The position numbers and the translations under genes were made by a program. Below the pieces are notes generated by a model, which had not been told where the DNA came from, did no database searches, and saw only the letters and a program-made list of their open reading frames with translations. From Alphaproteobacteria bacterium UBA1301 (GTDB lineage: Bacteria > Pseudomonadota > Alphaproteobacteria > Micropepsales > Micropepsaceae), in assembly GCA_002307725.1 (NCBI GenBank), contig DBUB01000010.1:761111-825110 (forward strand): 64,000 nucleotides of DNA, read 5' to 3'. Position 1 is the first letter of the stretch, and each line of letters starts with the position of its first letter. Shown piece by piece: positions 16,814 to 25,566 of this stretch.

Positions 16814-17458
16814 TCATCGCGCCGCCAGATAGATCGTATGCGCAATGCCGGTGACATCGACCTGGGTGCGGTCGAGCCGTACGCCGGCGGCGGCGCGTTC
16901 GAAGCTCGGCGACGGATCGGCTGCCCACAGCGCCAGCACGCCGCCGGGTGTCAGGCCCGCCATGACCCGTGATAGTCCGTCGGCGGAATAAAGCGGGCGG
17001 TTGCCGTCGAACATCACCGCCTCGGGGCCGTTGTCGACGTCCATCAGGATGATGTCGAAGGCGCCAGGATGGCGCCGGATGATGTCGGCGACATCGCCCG
17101 TGGCGACCTCGACGCGCGGATCGGCGAGCGGGTGGCCGGCAAGGGCGGCGAGGGGGCCGCGGTTCCAGGCGATCACCTGCGGCACCAATTCGGCGACGGT
17201 GAGGCGCGCCTCGGGCCCGGATTCATCAAGCATGGCGCGCACCGTGTAGCCCATGCCGAGACCGCCGATCAGCACGCGGCCAGCGGACCGGCCAAGCCGG
17301 GCCGTCGCAAGCTTCGCCATGGCGCGCTCCGACCCCGGGTTTTTGCTCGACATCAGTTCGTAAAGGCCGACACGAATCTCAAAATCCGCACCACTCTGGC
17401 GCAAGGTCATCACCTCGCCGTTGGGCAAGCGGGCAGTGTCGAGTTCGGTCCAAGGCAT
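16814..17458 (-). CDS. Spermidine-synthase-like methyltransferase-fold protein
   Basis: The protein has 214 residues with a Rossmann fold of the spermidine synthase/SAM-methyltransferase type. The glycine motif is LIGGLGMGYTVRAML (about 63-77), with an acidic residue ending strand 2 (VAELVP) and DIILMDVDNGPE near 137. It lacks the full length of SpeE (about 290) and the aminopropyl-acceptor loop is not obvious, so the substrate is unknown. It is divergent from the small gene at 17535 and convergent with encapsulin. Confidence 0.8.
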   Translation of the reverse strand: MPWTELDTARLPNGEVMTLRQSGADFEIRVGLYELMSSKNPGSERAMAKLATARLGRSAGRVLIGGLGMGYTVRAMLDESGPEARLTVAELVPQVIAWNRGPLAALAGHPLADPRVEVATGDVADIIRRHPGAFDIILMDVDNGPEAVMFDGNRPLYSADGLSRVMAGLTPGGVLALWAADPSPSFERAAAGVRLDRTQVDVTGIAHTIYLAAR

Positions 17459-17534
17459 GGCATTTCCGTTCCTGGCAGATGTACCGCGACAGGCCTTGGC
17501 ACGACAACCTTTCTGTCTGTGCTATACCGTCGGT

Positions 17535-17741
17535 ATGGAAGAAGCCGATATCCTGCGTTCCGCACATCAGCTCGTCAAAAGCTATGGCGCCAAAGCCGCC
17601 GAGGTCGCCGCGGGCAAGGTCGTTGCCATGCAACAGATGGGCGACGACGAGGGCATGGCCGCTTGGCTCGATATCATGCTGGCGATCAGGAGCCTGCAAC
17701 AGGAAAGCGACGAACCTCCGGCACCGCCGCGGCGGAAATAG
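17535..17741 (+). CDS. Small conserved alphaproteobacterial protein, function unknown
   Basis: The protein has 68 residues, starting MEEADILRSAHQLVKSYGAK. It is helical, Ala-rich and cytoplasmic, with a pattern (A-x-x-L-x-x-x-Y-G-x-x-A ... GDDEGMAAWLDIMLAI) that I recognise from small hypothetical proteins in alphaproteobacteria. It ends in a Pro/Arg tail. The ATG at 17535 is chosen over upstream starts because those overlap the divergent gene at 17458. Function is not known; it sits 69 bases before the YgiQ gene and may be co-transcribed with it. Confidence 0.7.
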   Translation: MEEADILRSAHQLVKSYGAKAAEVAAGKVVAMQQMGDDEGMAAWLDIMLAIRSLQQESDEPPAPPRRK

Positions 17742-17810
17742 GGATTCGGAAATCTCTAGCAACCATCCCCAGAAGGCAGGGTGGTTTCCTAGGTTGCCGC
17801 ATTCCGTGAT

Positions 17811-19808
17811 ATGGGCATGCGGACCATGGTTATGAGCCTCCAATTGCCGATCCCAAAGCCCCTATCTTCGTACCGGAAATTCCGGGAGGAGAACGCTGCG
17901 CCGTTTTTGCCGGTGTCGCGGGCGGAAATGGCGGCGCTGGGCTGGGACGCCTGCGATGTGATCCTCGTCACCGGCGATGCCTACATCGATCACCCCAGTT
18001 TCGGCATGGCGGTGATCGGGCGGCTGCTGGAGGCGCAAGGCTTCCGGGTCGGCATCATTGCGCAGCCCGATTGGCAGTCGGCGGAACCGTTCCGCGCCTT
18101 GGGGCGGCCGAAGCTGTATTTCGGTGTCACGGCCGGCAACATGGATTCGATGGTCAACCGCTACACCTCGGATCGGCGGCTGCGCCACGACGATGCCTAT
18201 ACGCCGGGCGGCGAGGGCGGCAAGCGCCCCGATCGCGCGGTGATCGTTTATGCCCAACGCTGCCAGGAGGCGTTTTCCGGCGTGCCGGTGGTGCTCGGCG
18301 GCATCGAAGCTTCGCTGCGCCGCATCGCCCATTACGATTACTGGTCCGACAAAGTGCGCCGCTCGATTTTGCTCGATGCCAAAGCCGAACTGCTGCTCTA
18401 CGGCAATGCCGAACGGGCGCTGGTGGAAACGGCGCATCGCATCGCCGCGGGCGGCATTGATCAAGATTTCTCGGATGTGCGCGGCATTGCGTTCGCCCGC
18501 TCGAAATTACCCGAGGGTTGGACAGAAGCGCATGCAGATGATCTCGACAGCACGGATGAAGGCCGCGCTCGTTGCGACAACGTCGTGGTGCGGCTACCGT
18601 CGTTCGAACAGGTGTCCACCGATCCCGAGGCCTATGCCCGCGCCAGCCGGGTGCTGCACAAGGAAGCCAATCCGGGCAATGCCAAGCCGCTGGTGCAGCG
18701 GCACGGCACCCGCGATGTTTGGCTGACCGCCCCACCCATTCCTCTGGCCACGGAGGAAATGGATTATGTTTACGAGCTGCCGTACGCGCGCAGCCCGCAT
18801 CCCTCCTATGGCGGCGCCAAAATTCCCGCTTGGGAGATGATCAAGAATTCGGTGACGATCATGCGCGGCTGTTTCGGCGGCTGTTCGTTCTGCTCGATCA
18901 CCGAACATGAAGGCCGCATCATCCAGTCGCGTTCGGAAGCCTCGGTGCTGCGCGAGATCGAACAGGTGCGCGATAAGACGGAAGGCTTCACCGGCGTCAT
19001 TTCCGACATCGGCGGGCCGACTGCCAACATGTATCGCATGGCGTGCAAGGATAAGGAAACCGAGGCGGTTTGCCGGCGGCCGTCTTGCGTCTTTCCCGAT
19101 ATCTGCAAGAACCTCGACACCAGCCACGACGCGCTGATCGCGCTTTATCGCAAGGCCCGCGAAATCCCCGGCATCAAGAAAGTGATGGTGGCTTCGGGTG
19201 TGCGCTATGACCTCGCGATCCGCAGTCCGGAGTATGTCAAGGAACTCGTCACCCATCACGTCGGCGGCTATTTGAAGATCGCGCCGGAACACACTGAGGC
19301 GGGCCCGCTATCGAAGATGATGAAGCCGGGTATCGGCACTTATGACCGCTTCAAAGAGATGTTCGATGCGGCCGCCAAGGCAGCGGGCAAAAACTATTTT
19401 CTGATCCCGTATTTCATTGCGGCGCATCCCGGCACCAGCGACGAGGACATGCTGAACTTGGCGCTGTGGCTGAAGAAGCACCGCTACAAGCCCGATCAGG
19501 TGCAGACCTATCTGGCGGCGCCGATGGCGCTTTCCACCGCGATGTATCACACCGGTTTCAATCCGCTGAAGCCGGTGCGGCGCGGGGCGTCCGAGACGGT
19601 CGATGCGGTGAAGGGGATGCGCCAGCGCCGCTTGCACAAAGCCTTCCTGCGCTATCACGATCCCGAAAACTGGCCGCTGCTCCGCGACGCGCTGAAGGCA
19701 ATGGGCCGCGCCGACCTGATCGGACCGGGCAAGCAACAATTAGTGCCACGCGAAGACCGCCCGGTGCCCCGCAAGCCAGCGATGAAGCGGTCCCCCGCGC
19801 CGCGCTAG
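17811..19808 (+). CDS. YgiQ-family radical SAM protein
   Basis: The protein has 665 residues. The radical SAM cluster motif is C354-x3-C358-x2-C361 in GCFGGCSFC, inside MRGCFGG, and binds a [4Fe-4S] cluster that cleaves S-adenosylmethionine. The N-terminal half has the UPF0313/YgiQ signature (GDAYIDHPSFG, NMDSMVNRYTS, GGIEASLRRIAHYDYWSD). KIAPEHTEAGPLSKMMKPG is typical of the C-terminal half. The reaction of YgiQ proteins is unknown. Several ATGs lie within the first eight codons, so the start is uncertain by a few residues. Confidence 0.93.
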   Translation: MGMRTMVMSLQLPIPKPLSSYRKFREENAAPFLPVSRAEMAALGWDACDVILVTGDAYIDHPSFGMAVIGRLLEAQGFRVGIIAQPDWQSAEPFRALGRPKLYFGVTAGNMDSMVNRYTSDRRLRHDDAYTPGGEGGKRPDRAVIVYAQRCQEAFSGVPVVLGGIEASLRRIAHYDYWSDKVRRSILLDAKAELLLYGNAERALVETAHRIAAGGIDQDFSDVRGIAFARSKLPEGWTEAHADDLDSTDEGRARCDNVVVRLPSFEQVSTDPEAYARASRVLHKEANPGNAKPLVQRHGTRDVWLTAPPIPLATEEMDYVYELPYARSPHPSYGGAKIPAWEMIKNSVTIMRGCFGGCSFCSITEHEGRIIQSRSEASVLREIEQVRDKTEGFTGVISDIGGPTANMYRMACKDKETEAVCRRPSCVFPDICKNLDTSHDALIALYRKAREIPGIKKVMVASGVRYDLAIRSPEYVKELVTHHVGGYLKIAPEHTEAGPLSKMMKPGIGTYDRFKEMFDAAAKAAGKNYFLIPYFIAAHPGTSDEDMLNLALWLKKHRYKPDQVQTYLAAPMALSTAMYHTGFNPLKPVRRGASETVDAVKGMRQRRLHKAFLRYHDPENWPLLRDALKAMGRADLIGPGKQQLVPREDRPVPRKPAMKRSPAPR

Positions 19809-19998
19809 CCGCGATCACTTTCCTCCCCCGCGTTGCACGCACCGGGACGTCACTTCGCTCTTGAAATAGCGGGAAAGGTGCCGAGCGTTTGCGAGACGGA
19901 GGGGGGTCTATCAATCGACGAACTTGGAATAGTGCTCCTGTCACTGTATTCCTGTCACCCTATTCGCCTGACCGATATCTATAGCCGGATTGGTCACG

Positions 19999-21546
19999 AT
20001 GCCTGACTTCTTTCGTGAATATAAACCGTTTCGGAATTTCCTGACACAGTTTGAGGTACTGGACAGCCTCATACACGTCTGGCGCTACTCGTTATTGGCG
20101 ATGGATAAGGTCCCATTGCCACAAAATTATATTCAAGGGCGTCCCCGTGGCATCGATCCAAAGGAGGTTCTGCACGCGTGGGAATTAGATATTCTCGCGC
20201 GTGAGCTAGTCTTGAACGCTGGCTCCGTCGCACGCCGCAGTCTGCAAAGATGGAACGATCTGGCGGCTACAGTAAATCACATTCGACGGTTGGACGATGA
20301 GGCGTTTGAGCTGGGTAATGGTGGCCGACCTGACGTACTCTTTCAGCTTCACCGCATAGCCCATCGTCAGTTTCCATTTACCGACAATGGCATCTTCCCC
20401 ATCATGCGTGCTGCCAAAATTCTAGGATCGGCCAAATTGGACGAACTTACAAAGCGCGAACTTGGTTTGTCAGCAAAGCAATTCTTCCGGCTTGGCATGG
20501 CGGTAACCGGGCACTTCAACCATAGCTGGGGCTTGTCAACAAATCAGGATTACTCATCTATTCAAATCGCGGCTGGTGCCACCAAGGCATTTTTCGACAG
20601 GCTAACCATCTCGCTCCCTGAATTGAAGCGCCAACTCAAAGGACTACAGCAGTACGACCAGGATTGGTATTACACTTGGAACCCATTGGAGTCGAAGCCG
20701 CTCGTGGCATTCGATCCGGAAAATCCCGACAGGGTGGTGTGCCCATTTCCCCGATATCTCATTAAGCGCACATACGGCGGGCTTTTCTACGACCTGGTGA
20801 ACGTCTCAGATTTCCCAAATCCCTTCGGCGTTTCCTTCCAGGCCTACATCGGTGAACTATTGCAACGTACATGCAAACCGCCAACCTTCAGTCTGCTCGC
20901 CATGAAGCCATATATCGTCCATGGCGAGACGTTCCACGGTGTTGACTGGATTTTCTCTGATGGAACCGGGCATGCCTTTATAGAGGCCAAGACAAAACGG
21001 CTCACTGTCAAGGCGCGGGTCTCATCCGATCCCTCCGCGTTGGGAATGGACCTACAGGTCCTTGCTGAGGCTGTGGCACAGAATTACCGGAACATCCAAG
21101 ATGCAGTGGACGGGAAGACGGAATGGGTCCCAGACGGACTTCCTATCTATCCGTTAGTGCTGACTTTGGAAGATTGGTACATATTTAGCCCCCGCGTTAA
21201 AGAAATGCTCGATGATATGATACTTGTTGAGCTCGGGAAAAAAAGGATCGACCCCAAGGTTCTTAGAGAGACGCCTTGGCAATTGGGATCGGCCCATGAA
21301 TTGGAGATTGCAAGCCAAGTTATCGCACAAGTTGGGATCGAAGCCGTAATGGGTGCAAAAACGCCGGACCAGCAGGGCTGGTCGTTATTGCCCGTATTGG
21401 GCGAGCGGTTTCCGCGCGAAATGCGCAATGTGAATTATCATCTTTTCGGCGAAGACCTTCTTGCGCTCATACCAGAGGCTAGGCCCGAATACGCGAATAC
21501 GATGACAGGAGCAATAATCCCCACGCTGGCGAAGTCAGGTGAATAG
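19999..21546 (+). CDS. Unrecognised protein with a PD-(D/E)xK nuclease-like motif
   Basis: The protein has 515 residues and I cannot assign it to a family by eye. No signal peptide or membrane segment is visible. Near 314-333, GVDWIFSDG is followed by AFIEAKTKRL. D316, E329 and K331 would form the D...ExK catalytic core of a PD-(D/E)xK nuclease, preceded by a helix with E286 (AYIGELLQR). The rest is Tyr/Trp/Phe-rich and helical. The gene is visibly more A+T-rich, with different codon use from its neighbours, and is followed by an 830-base stretch without a clear gene, which suggests acquisition by transfer. It could be a defence or mobile-element nuclease; that is inference. A TTG at 19990 is an alternative start. 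Confidence 0.75.
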   Translation: MPDFFREYKPFRNFLTQFEVLDSLIHVWRYSLLAMDKVPLPQNYIQGRPRGIDPKEVLHAWELDILARELVLNAGSVARRSLQRWNDLAATVNHIRRLDDEAFELGNGGRPDVLFQLHRIAHRQFPFTDNGIFPIMRAAKILGSAKLDELTKRELGLSAKQFFRLGMAVTGHFNHSWGLSTNQDYSSIQIAAGATKAFFDRLTISLPELKRQLKGLQQYDQDWYYTWNPLESKPLVAFDPENPDRVVCPFPRYLIKRTYGGLFYDLVNVSDFPNPFGVSFQAYIGELLQRTCKPPTFSLLAMKPYIVHGETFHGVDWIFSDGTGHAFIEAKTKRLTVKARVSSDPSALGMDLQVLAEAVAQNYRNIQDAVDGKTEWVPDGLPIYPLVLTLEDWYIFSPRVKEMLDDMILVELGKKRIDPKVLRETPWQLGSAHELEIASQVIAQVGIEAVMGAKTPDQQGWSLLPVLGERFPREMRNVNYHLFGEDLLALIPEARPEYANTMTGAIIPTLAKSGE

Positions 21547-22377
21547 TGTTCCAGCAACTAAATCTCCCTTCCGCACGCCACCCACTTGCACCTGCGTCTC
21601 ATCGTTCAGAAATCGTGATAATTGTTACAGCCTTAACGGTCTTGAAGATCGCGCAGCCACTTCCCATTTATCGACGGATGTCTGTTTGTTGATGGTGCAT
21701 GGAAGAAGTCCTCGTCCTTTCCCAAACCCCGTCGCTTGTGATCGACGCGATGCGCCGTCCGGTGCGCCGTCGCCGGTCGCGCACGATGGTGCCGCGGCTG
21801 CTGCAACAGGGTGAAGCGGTTGGCGCCACGGATTCTTGCATGAGGGGGGGAGGGCCCCCCACTCCCTCTCGCCATAACAATTATCTTGCTCGACTGGCGC
21901 AGTCCCGCGCCAAATCCACCGGCACCGGTAAGGTTGGAGCCCCTTTCGGCAACCGCAATGCCGCCAAGCCGGGCTCGGCCGAATTCCGCGCCGTCAAAGC
22001 CAAAGTGGACGCACTCATCGCGCGCAGTAAGGCTGCCATTGCCGCCGCCGAACGGATCATCGCCGCGCGGGCCAAGGTCCGCCGCCACATCATTTGCATC
22101 GTGCACGAGCGCGACGGCGTCGTGCTGCGGGTGCGGGCGGTGGTGCGCAAACCCCGGCCTCTCGCCGCGGCGCCGCAAGCAGCGGCCCCTGGGGCGTGGC
22201 AAAATGAAGGTTCCATTGGGCAGGCCGAGAAGGCCCCGGCCCCAAACCGTCCGGCAGCGCGCCGGTTTCTTGGCCCAAGTCCTAGTAGAATCAGCCGGAT
22301 ACCGCCCGTTAATCGTCTGGACGGCATGCTGGCGGGATTGTATGGATGTTCGGTTCGATCCCGCCCAAGGAGCACGC
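21547..22377. other. Long region before clpP with a possible decayed small gene
   Basis: The plus-strand frame 21699-22553 is open but runs deep into clpP in another frame. Its middle (about 21900-22110) reads GKVGAPFGNRNAAKPGS, followed by a helical Ala/Lys/Arg-rich stretch. The motif G-A-P-x-G-N-x-N-A is common in small proteins of alphaproteobacteria and phages. Before and after it the translation is low-complexity (Arg/Pro-rich). A G-run facing a C-run near 21844-21860 could form a hairpin. I read this as a small hypothetical gene or a remnant, not a full protein. Confidence 0.35.
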
Positions 22378-22974
22378 ATGGTTCGCCTCGACGAAGAAGA
22401 AGAGAAGAAAAAGCCCGAAGAAGCCGAGCCGCAATCGGGGCAGGTGCAAAAGGCGCTGTTCAAGTCGCGGACCGTCCTCATTTTCGGCGAAGTCGATATG
22501 AAGATGGCGGAGCGGGTCTCGGCCCAGTTGCTCGCCTTGGCGGCCGAAAGTAACGACGACATCAAGGTCATCATCAACTCGCCCGGCGGCCATGTCGAAG
22601 CCGGCGACACCATGCACGACATGATGCGTTATGTCGGCCCGCGGGTGAAGGTGATCGGCACCGGCTGGGTGGCTTCGGCGGGCGCCCATATCTTCCTCGG
22701 CGCCCACAAAGACAGCCGTTTCTGCCTGCCAAATACCCGTTTCCTGCTGCACCAGCCGCTCGGCAGTGTGCAAGGCCAAGCGTCCGACATCTCGATCGAA
22801 GCTGAGGAAATCCTCAAGATGCGCGAGCGCCTGAACAAGATCATCGCGCGCGAAACCGGTCAGCCGTTGGAAAAGGTCCTCGCCGACACCGAGCGCAATT
22901 TCTGGATCGGCGCCGAGGCCGCGGTCGAATATGGCTTGGTGACCAAGGTGGTCGCCACCGCATCCGAGGTCTGA
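22378..22974 (+). CDS. ClpP-family serine protease paralogue with Ser-His-Asn triad
   Basis: The protein has 198 residues and the ClpP fold. The nucleophile is S100 (VASAGAH), the base H125 (LLHQP), and the third triad position is N174 in DTERNFW. Aligned without gaps to E. coli ClpP (S97, H122, D171), the Asp has become Asn. The N terminus is a highly charged extension (MVRLDEEEEKKKPEE) instead of a propeptide. Asn in this place is known in Listeria ClpP1 and slows or conditions activity. It is probably a secondary ClpP acting with another ClpP or a Clp/Hsp100 ATPase; none is encoded nearby. AAGGAG precedes the ATG, and the GH13 gene starts one base after the stop. Confidence 0.9.
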   Translation: MVRLDEEEEKKKPEEAEPQSGQVQKALFKSRTVLIFGEVDMKMAERVSAQLLALAAESNDDIKVIINSPGGHVEAGDTMHDMMRYVGPRVKVIGTGWVASAGAHIFLGAHKDSRFCLPNTRFLLHQPLGSVQGQASDISIEAEEILKMRERLNKIIARETGQPLEKVLADTERNFWIGAEAAVEYGLVTKVVATASEV

Positions 22975-22975
22975 G

Positions 22976-24589
22976 ATGGGGGCGCCCCCAAGCCAAACCA
23001 AATGGTGGCAGGGCGCGGTCGTTTATCAAGTCTATGTGCGCAGCTTTGCGGACGCCAACGGTGACGGGCAGGGCGATTTCGCCGGTCTGACGGGTAAACT
23101 CGACTACATCAAGGCGCTTGGCGTCGATGCCATCTGGCTGGCGCCGATTCATCCTTCGCCCAACCGCGATTGGGGTTATGACGTTTCCGATTATGAGAAC
23201 GTCCACCCCGATTACGGCAGCTTGGCCGATTTCGACAGACTGATTGCCGAAGCGCACGCCCGCGGCCTCAAGGTGGTGCTCGACGAAGTGCTCTGCCACA
23301 CCTCCGACGAGCATCCCTGGTTCCAGGATTCGATGCGCCGGGGCGACAAGGCCGACTGGTATGTCTGGGCCGACCCCAAGGAAGACGGCACCGCCCCCAA
23401 CAACTGGCTGTCGGCGTTCGGGGGACCGGCGTGGTCGTATCAACCGGCGCGGCGCCAGCACTATCACCACAAATTCCTCCGCCAGCAGCCCAAGCTGAAT
23501 TGGCAGCATCCGGCCGTGCGCGAGGCGGGTCTGAAGGTGCTCGATTTCTGGCTCAAGCGGGGCGTGGACGGCTACCGGCTCGATGTCGCCAATGCCTACC
23601 TCCACGACACCCTGCTGCGGGACAATCCGGCGGTGCCGATGGACCAGCGCACCGACGCCACTTGGGCCGACACTGATTTCCTCCAAGAGCACCTGTTCGA
23701 CTGCAATTTGCCCGAGAATGTGCTGGTGCTGGAGCAGATCCGGCGGCGGGTGGAAGCCTTTGGCGACCGCTTTGTGTTCGGCGAATTCTCGGAGGGCTAT
23801 GAGCGGGCAGGAGCCTATGCCGCACCGGACGAGGGGCTGCACGGCGGCTACACATTCTTCATGTTGCGCCAGAACCAGCTTGGCCCCGGCTTCATCACCG
23901 GCAATTACGCGTTGCTATCCGGCCATCCGCGGCACTGGCCGGTGGTGGCGTTCTCAAATCACGACATAACGCGGACGGTTTCGCGGTTTGGCGGCGCCCC
24001 TGAAGGCGATCCGGCCCTGGCCAAGCTGCTGCTGGCGTTGCTGTTCTCGATCAAGGGGACGGTCTGCCTTTACCAAGGCGAGGAGTTGGGTCTGACCGAG
24101 GTAGACCTGAAGCGGGAACAACTTCGCGACCCGGTCGGCGATCTCTATTACCCGGTGTTCAAGGGCCGCGACGGTTGCCGCACCCCGATGCCTTGGGACG
24201 CGGGTGCGGCCAATTACGGCTTCTCGACCGGCACCCCCTGGTTGCCCATGGGGCCGGCGCACCAGCGGCTGGCGGTGTCCGAACAGGAAAAGGACGCCGG
24301 TTCGACCTTGGCTTATGCCCGCCGCTTTCTGGCCGCCCGCAAAGCCGAGCCGGCCCTCATCACCGGTGAGATAAAATTCATCCCGGCCCCCCCGCCGGTC
24401 CTGGCCTTCGTGCGCAAGCTGGGCCAGGCGCGGGTGCTGGGCGTCTTCAACCTCAGCCGGAAGCCGGTCGCGTTTGATCTCCGTTCGTTGGGGGCGGCAA
24501 CCACCCTCGACCTCGGCTGCGGCGAGGCGGCGATGACGAATGGGAGCCTGGAGTTAGGACCGCTGGCCTGTTGGTTCGGCCGCCTTTAA
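22976..24589 (+). CDS. GH13 alpha-glucosidase (oligo-1,6-glucosidase type)
   Basis: The 537-residue glycoside hydrolase family 13 enzyme hydrolyses terminal alpha-glucosidic bonds of malto- or isomalto-oligosaccharides. The catalytic residues are nucleophile D203 (GYRLDVANAY), acid/base E270 (FGEFSEG) and D330 (FSNHDITR). The N-terminal WWQGAVVYQVYVRSFADANG and GVDAIWLAPIHPSP are typical of the family. No signal peptide is present, so it is cytoplasmic. It starts one base after clpP and may be co-transcribed. Its 3' end overlaps the convergent IscU-like gene by 36 bp. Confidence 0.92.
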   Translation: MGAPPSQTKWWQGAVVYQVYVRSFADANGDGQGDFAGLTGKLDYIKALGVDAIWLAPIHPSPNRDWGYDVSDYENVHPDYGSLADFDRLIAEAHARGLKVVLDEVLCHTSDEHPWFQDSMRRGDKADWYVWADPKEDGTAPNNWLSAFGGPAWSYQPARRQHYHHKFLRQQPKLNWQHPAVREAGLKVLDFWLKRGVDGYRLDVANAYLHDTLLRDNPAVPMDQRTDATWADTDFLQEHLFDCNLPENVLVLEQIRRRVEAFGDRFVFGEFSEGYERAGAYAAPDEGLHGGYTFFMLRQNQLGPGFITGNYALLSGHPRHWPVVAFSNHDITRTVSRFGGAPEGDPALAKLLLALLFSIKGTVCLYQGEELGLTEVDLKREQLRDPVGDLYYPVFKGRDGCRTPMPWDAGAANYGFSTGTPWLPMGPAHQRLAVSEQEKDAGSTLAYARRFLAARKAEPALITGEIKFIPAPPPVLAFVRKLGQARVLGVFNLSRKPVAFDLRSLGAATTLDLGCGEAAMTNGSLELGPLACWFGRL

Positions 24590-24982
24590 GGCCGCATCGA
24601 TCGGCAGCAGCACGCAGCGGTGCCGGGCGGGGTGGCGCGCGACCTCGGCCAAGTGGCGGTAGGCAGCAAAGGCGCCCTCGGGGGCGGGGCCGCCCCCCAG
24701 CATCGCCGCAACAGCTTCGCGTAGCTGGGCCAACTCCGCTGTCGTGTGCCCCGCCAGCGCTTGGCCAAGGATCGACGCCGAAGCCTGGGTGAGGACGCAA
24801 GCGTGAGTATCGTGGGCAATTGCGTCTATGTGGTCACCGGTCACCACCAGGTCTAGCGTGGTGCGGTCGCCACAAACCGGATTGGATTCGGTGTGGCTGC
24901 GGCAGGGCGGCTCCAGCCGTCCGGCGCCATGCGCTTCGGCGGCGAGGCGCAACAGATCGATGGTATAGGGCAAGTCGCTCAT
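24554..24982 (-). CDS. IscU/SufU-like iron-sulfur scaffold protein
   Basis: The protein has 142 residues. Three conserved Cys ligands are in place: C37 with D39 (VCGDRTTL), C62 (HACVLTQASASI) and C123 (RHRCVLLP), as in SufU/NifU-N scaffolds that assemble Fe-S clusters. It is the last gene of an operon (regulator, kinase, MocA-like, this gene) whose members overlap by 4 bp. The ATG at 24980-24982 overlaps the mocA-like stop. No isc or suf genes are adjacent, so a specialised role, perhaps for a molybdo-iron-sulfur enzyme, is possible. Confidence 0.88.
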   Translation of the reverse strand: MSDLPYTIDLLRLAAEAHGAGRLEPPCRSHTESNPVCGDRTTLDLVVTGDHIDAIAHDTHACVLTQASASILGQALAGHTTAELAQLREAVAAMLGGGPAPEGAFAAYRHLAEVARHPARHRCVLLPIDAALKAAEPTGQRS

Positions 24983-25566
24983 CGGGCGGCGAAATCTTCG
25001 GGGGTGTCGAGGTCGGTCAGAACAGAGTCGGAATCGACTTCAAGTTCATAGAGAAGATCGCTGTGTAATGCCATGAGATGCTTGGCACCTCGATCACCGG
25101 TGAGAGCGAGGAACTCAGCTACGAGCGCCGTGGTCCACAGCACCGGATTGCCCCGTTTTCCGGCGCATACCGGAACACAGATGTCGCGCCCTTGCGATGG
25201 GTCAAAGGCTTCAATCAACGAATCGATTACGCGTGGTCGCACGAAGGGCATGTCGCCGAGCACGACGAGAAAGCCGTCAAGAGCCGCTGGAAGGAACTTC
25301 ACGCCGCAAATGAGAGATGAACTCAAACCATCTGTATAGCATACGTTTTCAGCGATTGTGACAGGCAAGTCTGACAGCGCCTCAGAAACGCGGCTCGCCT
25401 GATGACCGGTGACGACGATCACTGGACCAGCCCGGCTTGCACATACCGCTTCGACAGTGTGACGGATAACCGGTTTGCCGCCCTGCGGCGCCAGCAATTT
25501 GTTCGCCGGCATCCGCGACGAACAGCCGGCAGCCAGCACGATGGCGGCAATGTGCGGCGGTATCAC
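24979..25566 (-). CDS. mocA: MocA-like molybdenum cofactor cytidylyltransferase (NTP transferase)
   Basis: The protein has 195 residues. The N-terminal nucleotide motif VLAAGCSSRMPANKLL matches MobA/MocA-type NTP transferases, with VVLGDMPFVRP (metal-binding Asp) near 95 and LTDLDTPEDF at the end. MocA joins CMP to molybdopterin for xanthine-dehydrogenase-type enzymes; IspD- or MurU-like roles are less likely. The usual Gly after R-M in the motif is Pro here. The GTG start at 25564-25566 overlaps the kinase stop as GTGA, which supports it over longer frames upstream. Confidence 0.85.
   Translation of the reverse strand: MIPPHIAAIVLAAGCSSRMPANKLLAPQGGKPVIRHTVEAVCASRAGPVIVVTGHQASRVSEALSDLPVTIAENVCYTDGLSSSLICGVKFLPAALDGFLVVLGDMPFVRPRVIDSLIEAFDPSQGRDICVPVCAGKRGNPVLWTTALVAEFLALTGDRGAKHLMALHSDLLYELEVDSDSVLTDLDTPEDFAAR

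Noticed and set aside
21633..22622. 329-codon minus-strand frame before and inside clpP
   Set aside because: It runs antisense through the N-terminal part of clpP and is low-complexity; no motif found.
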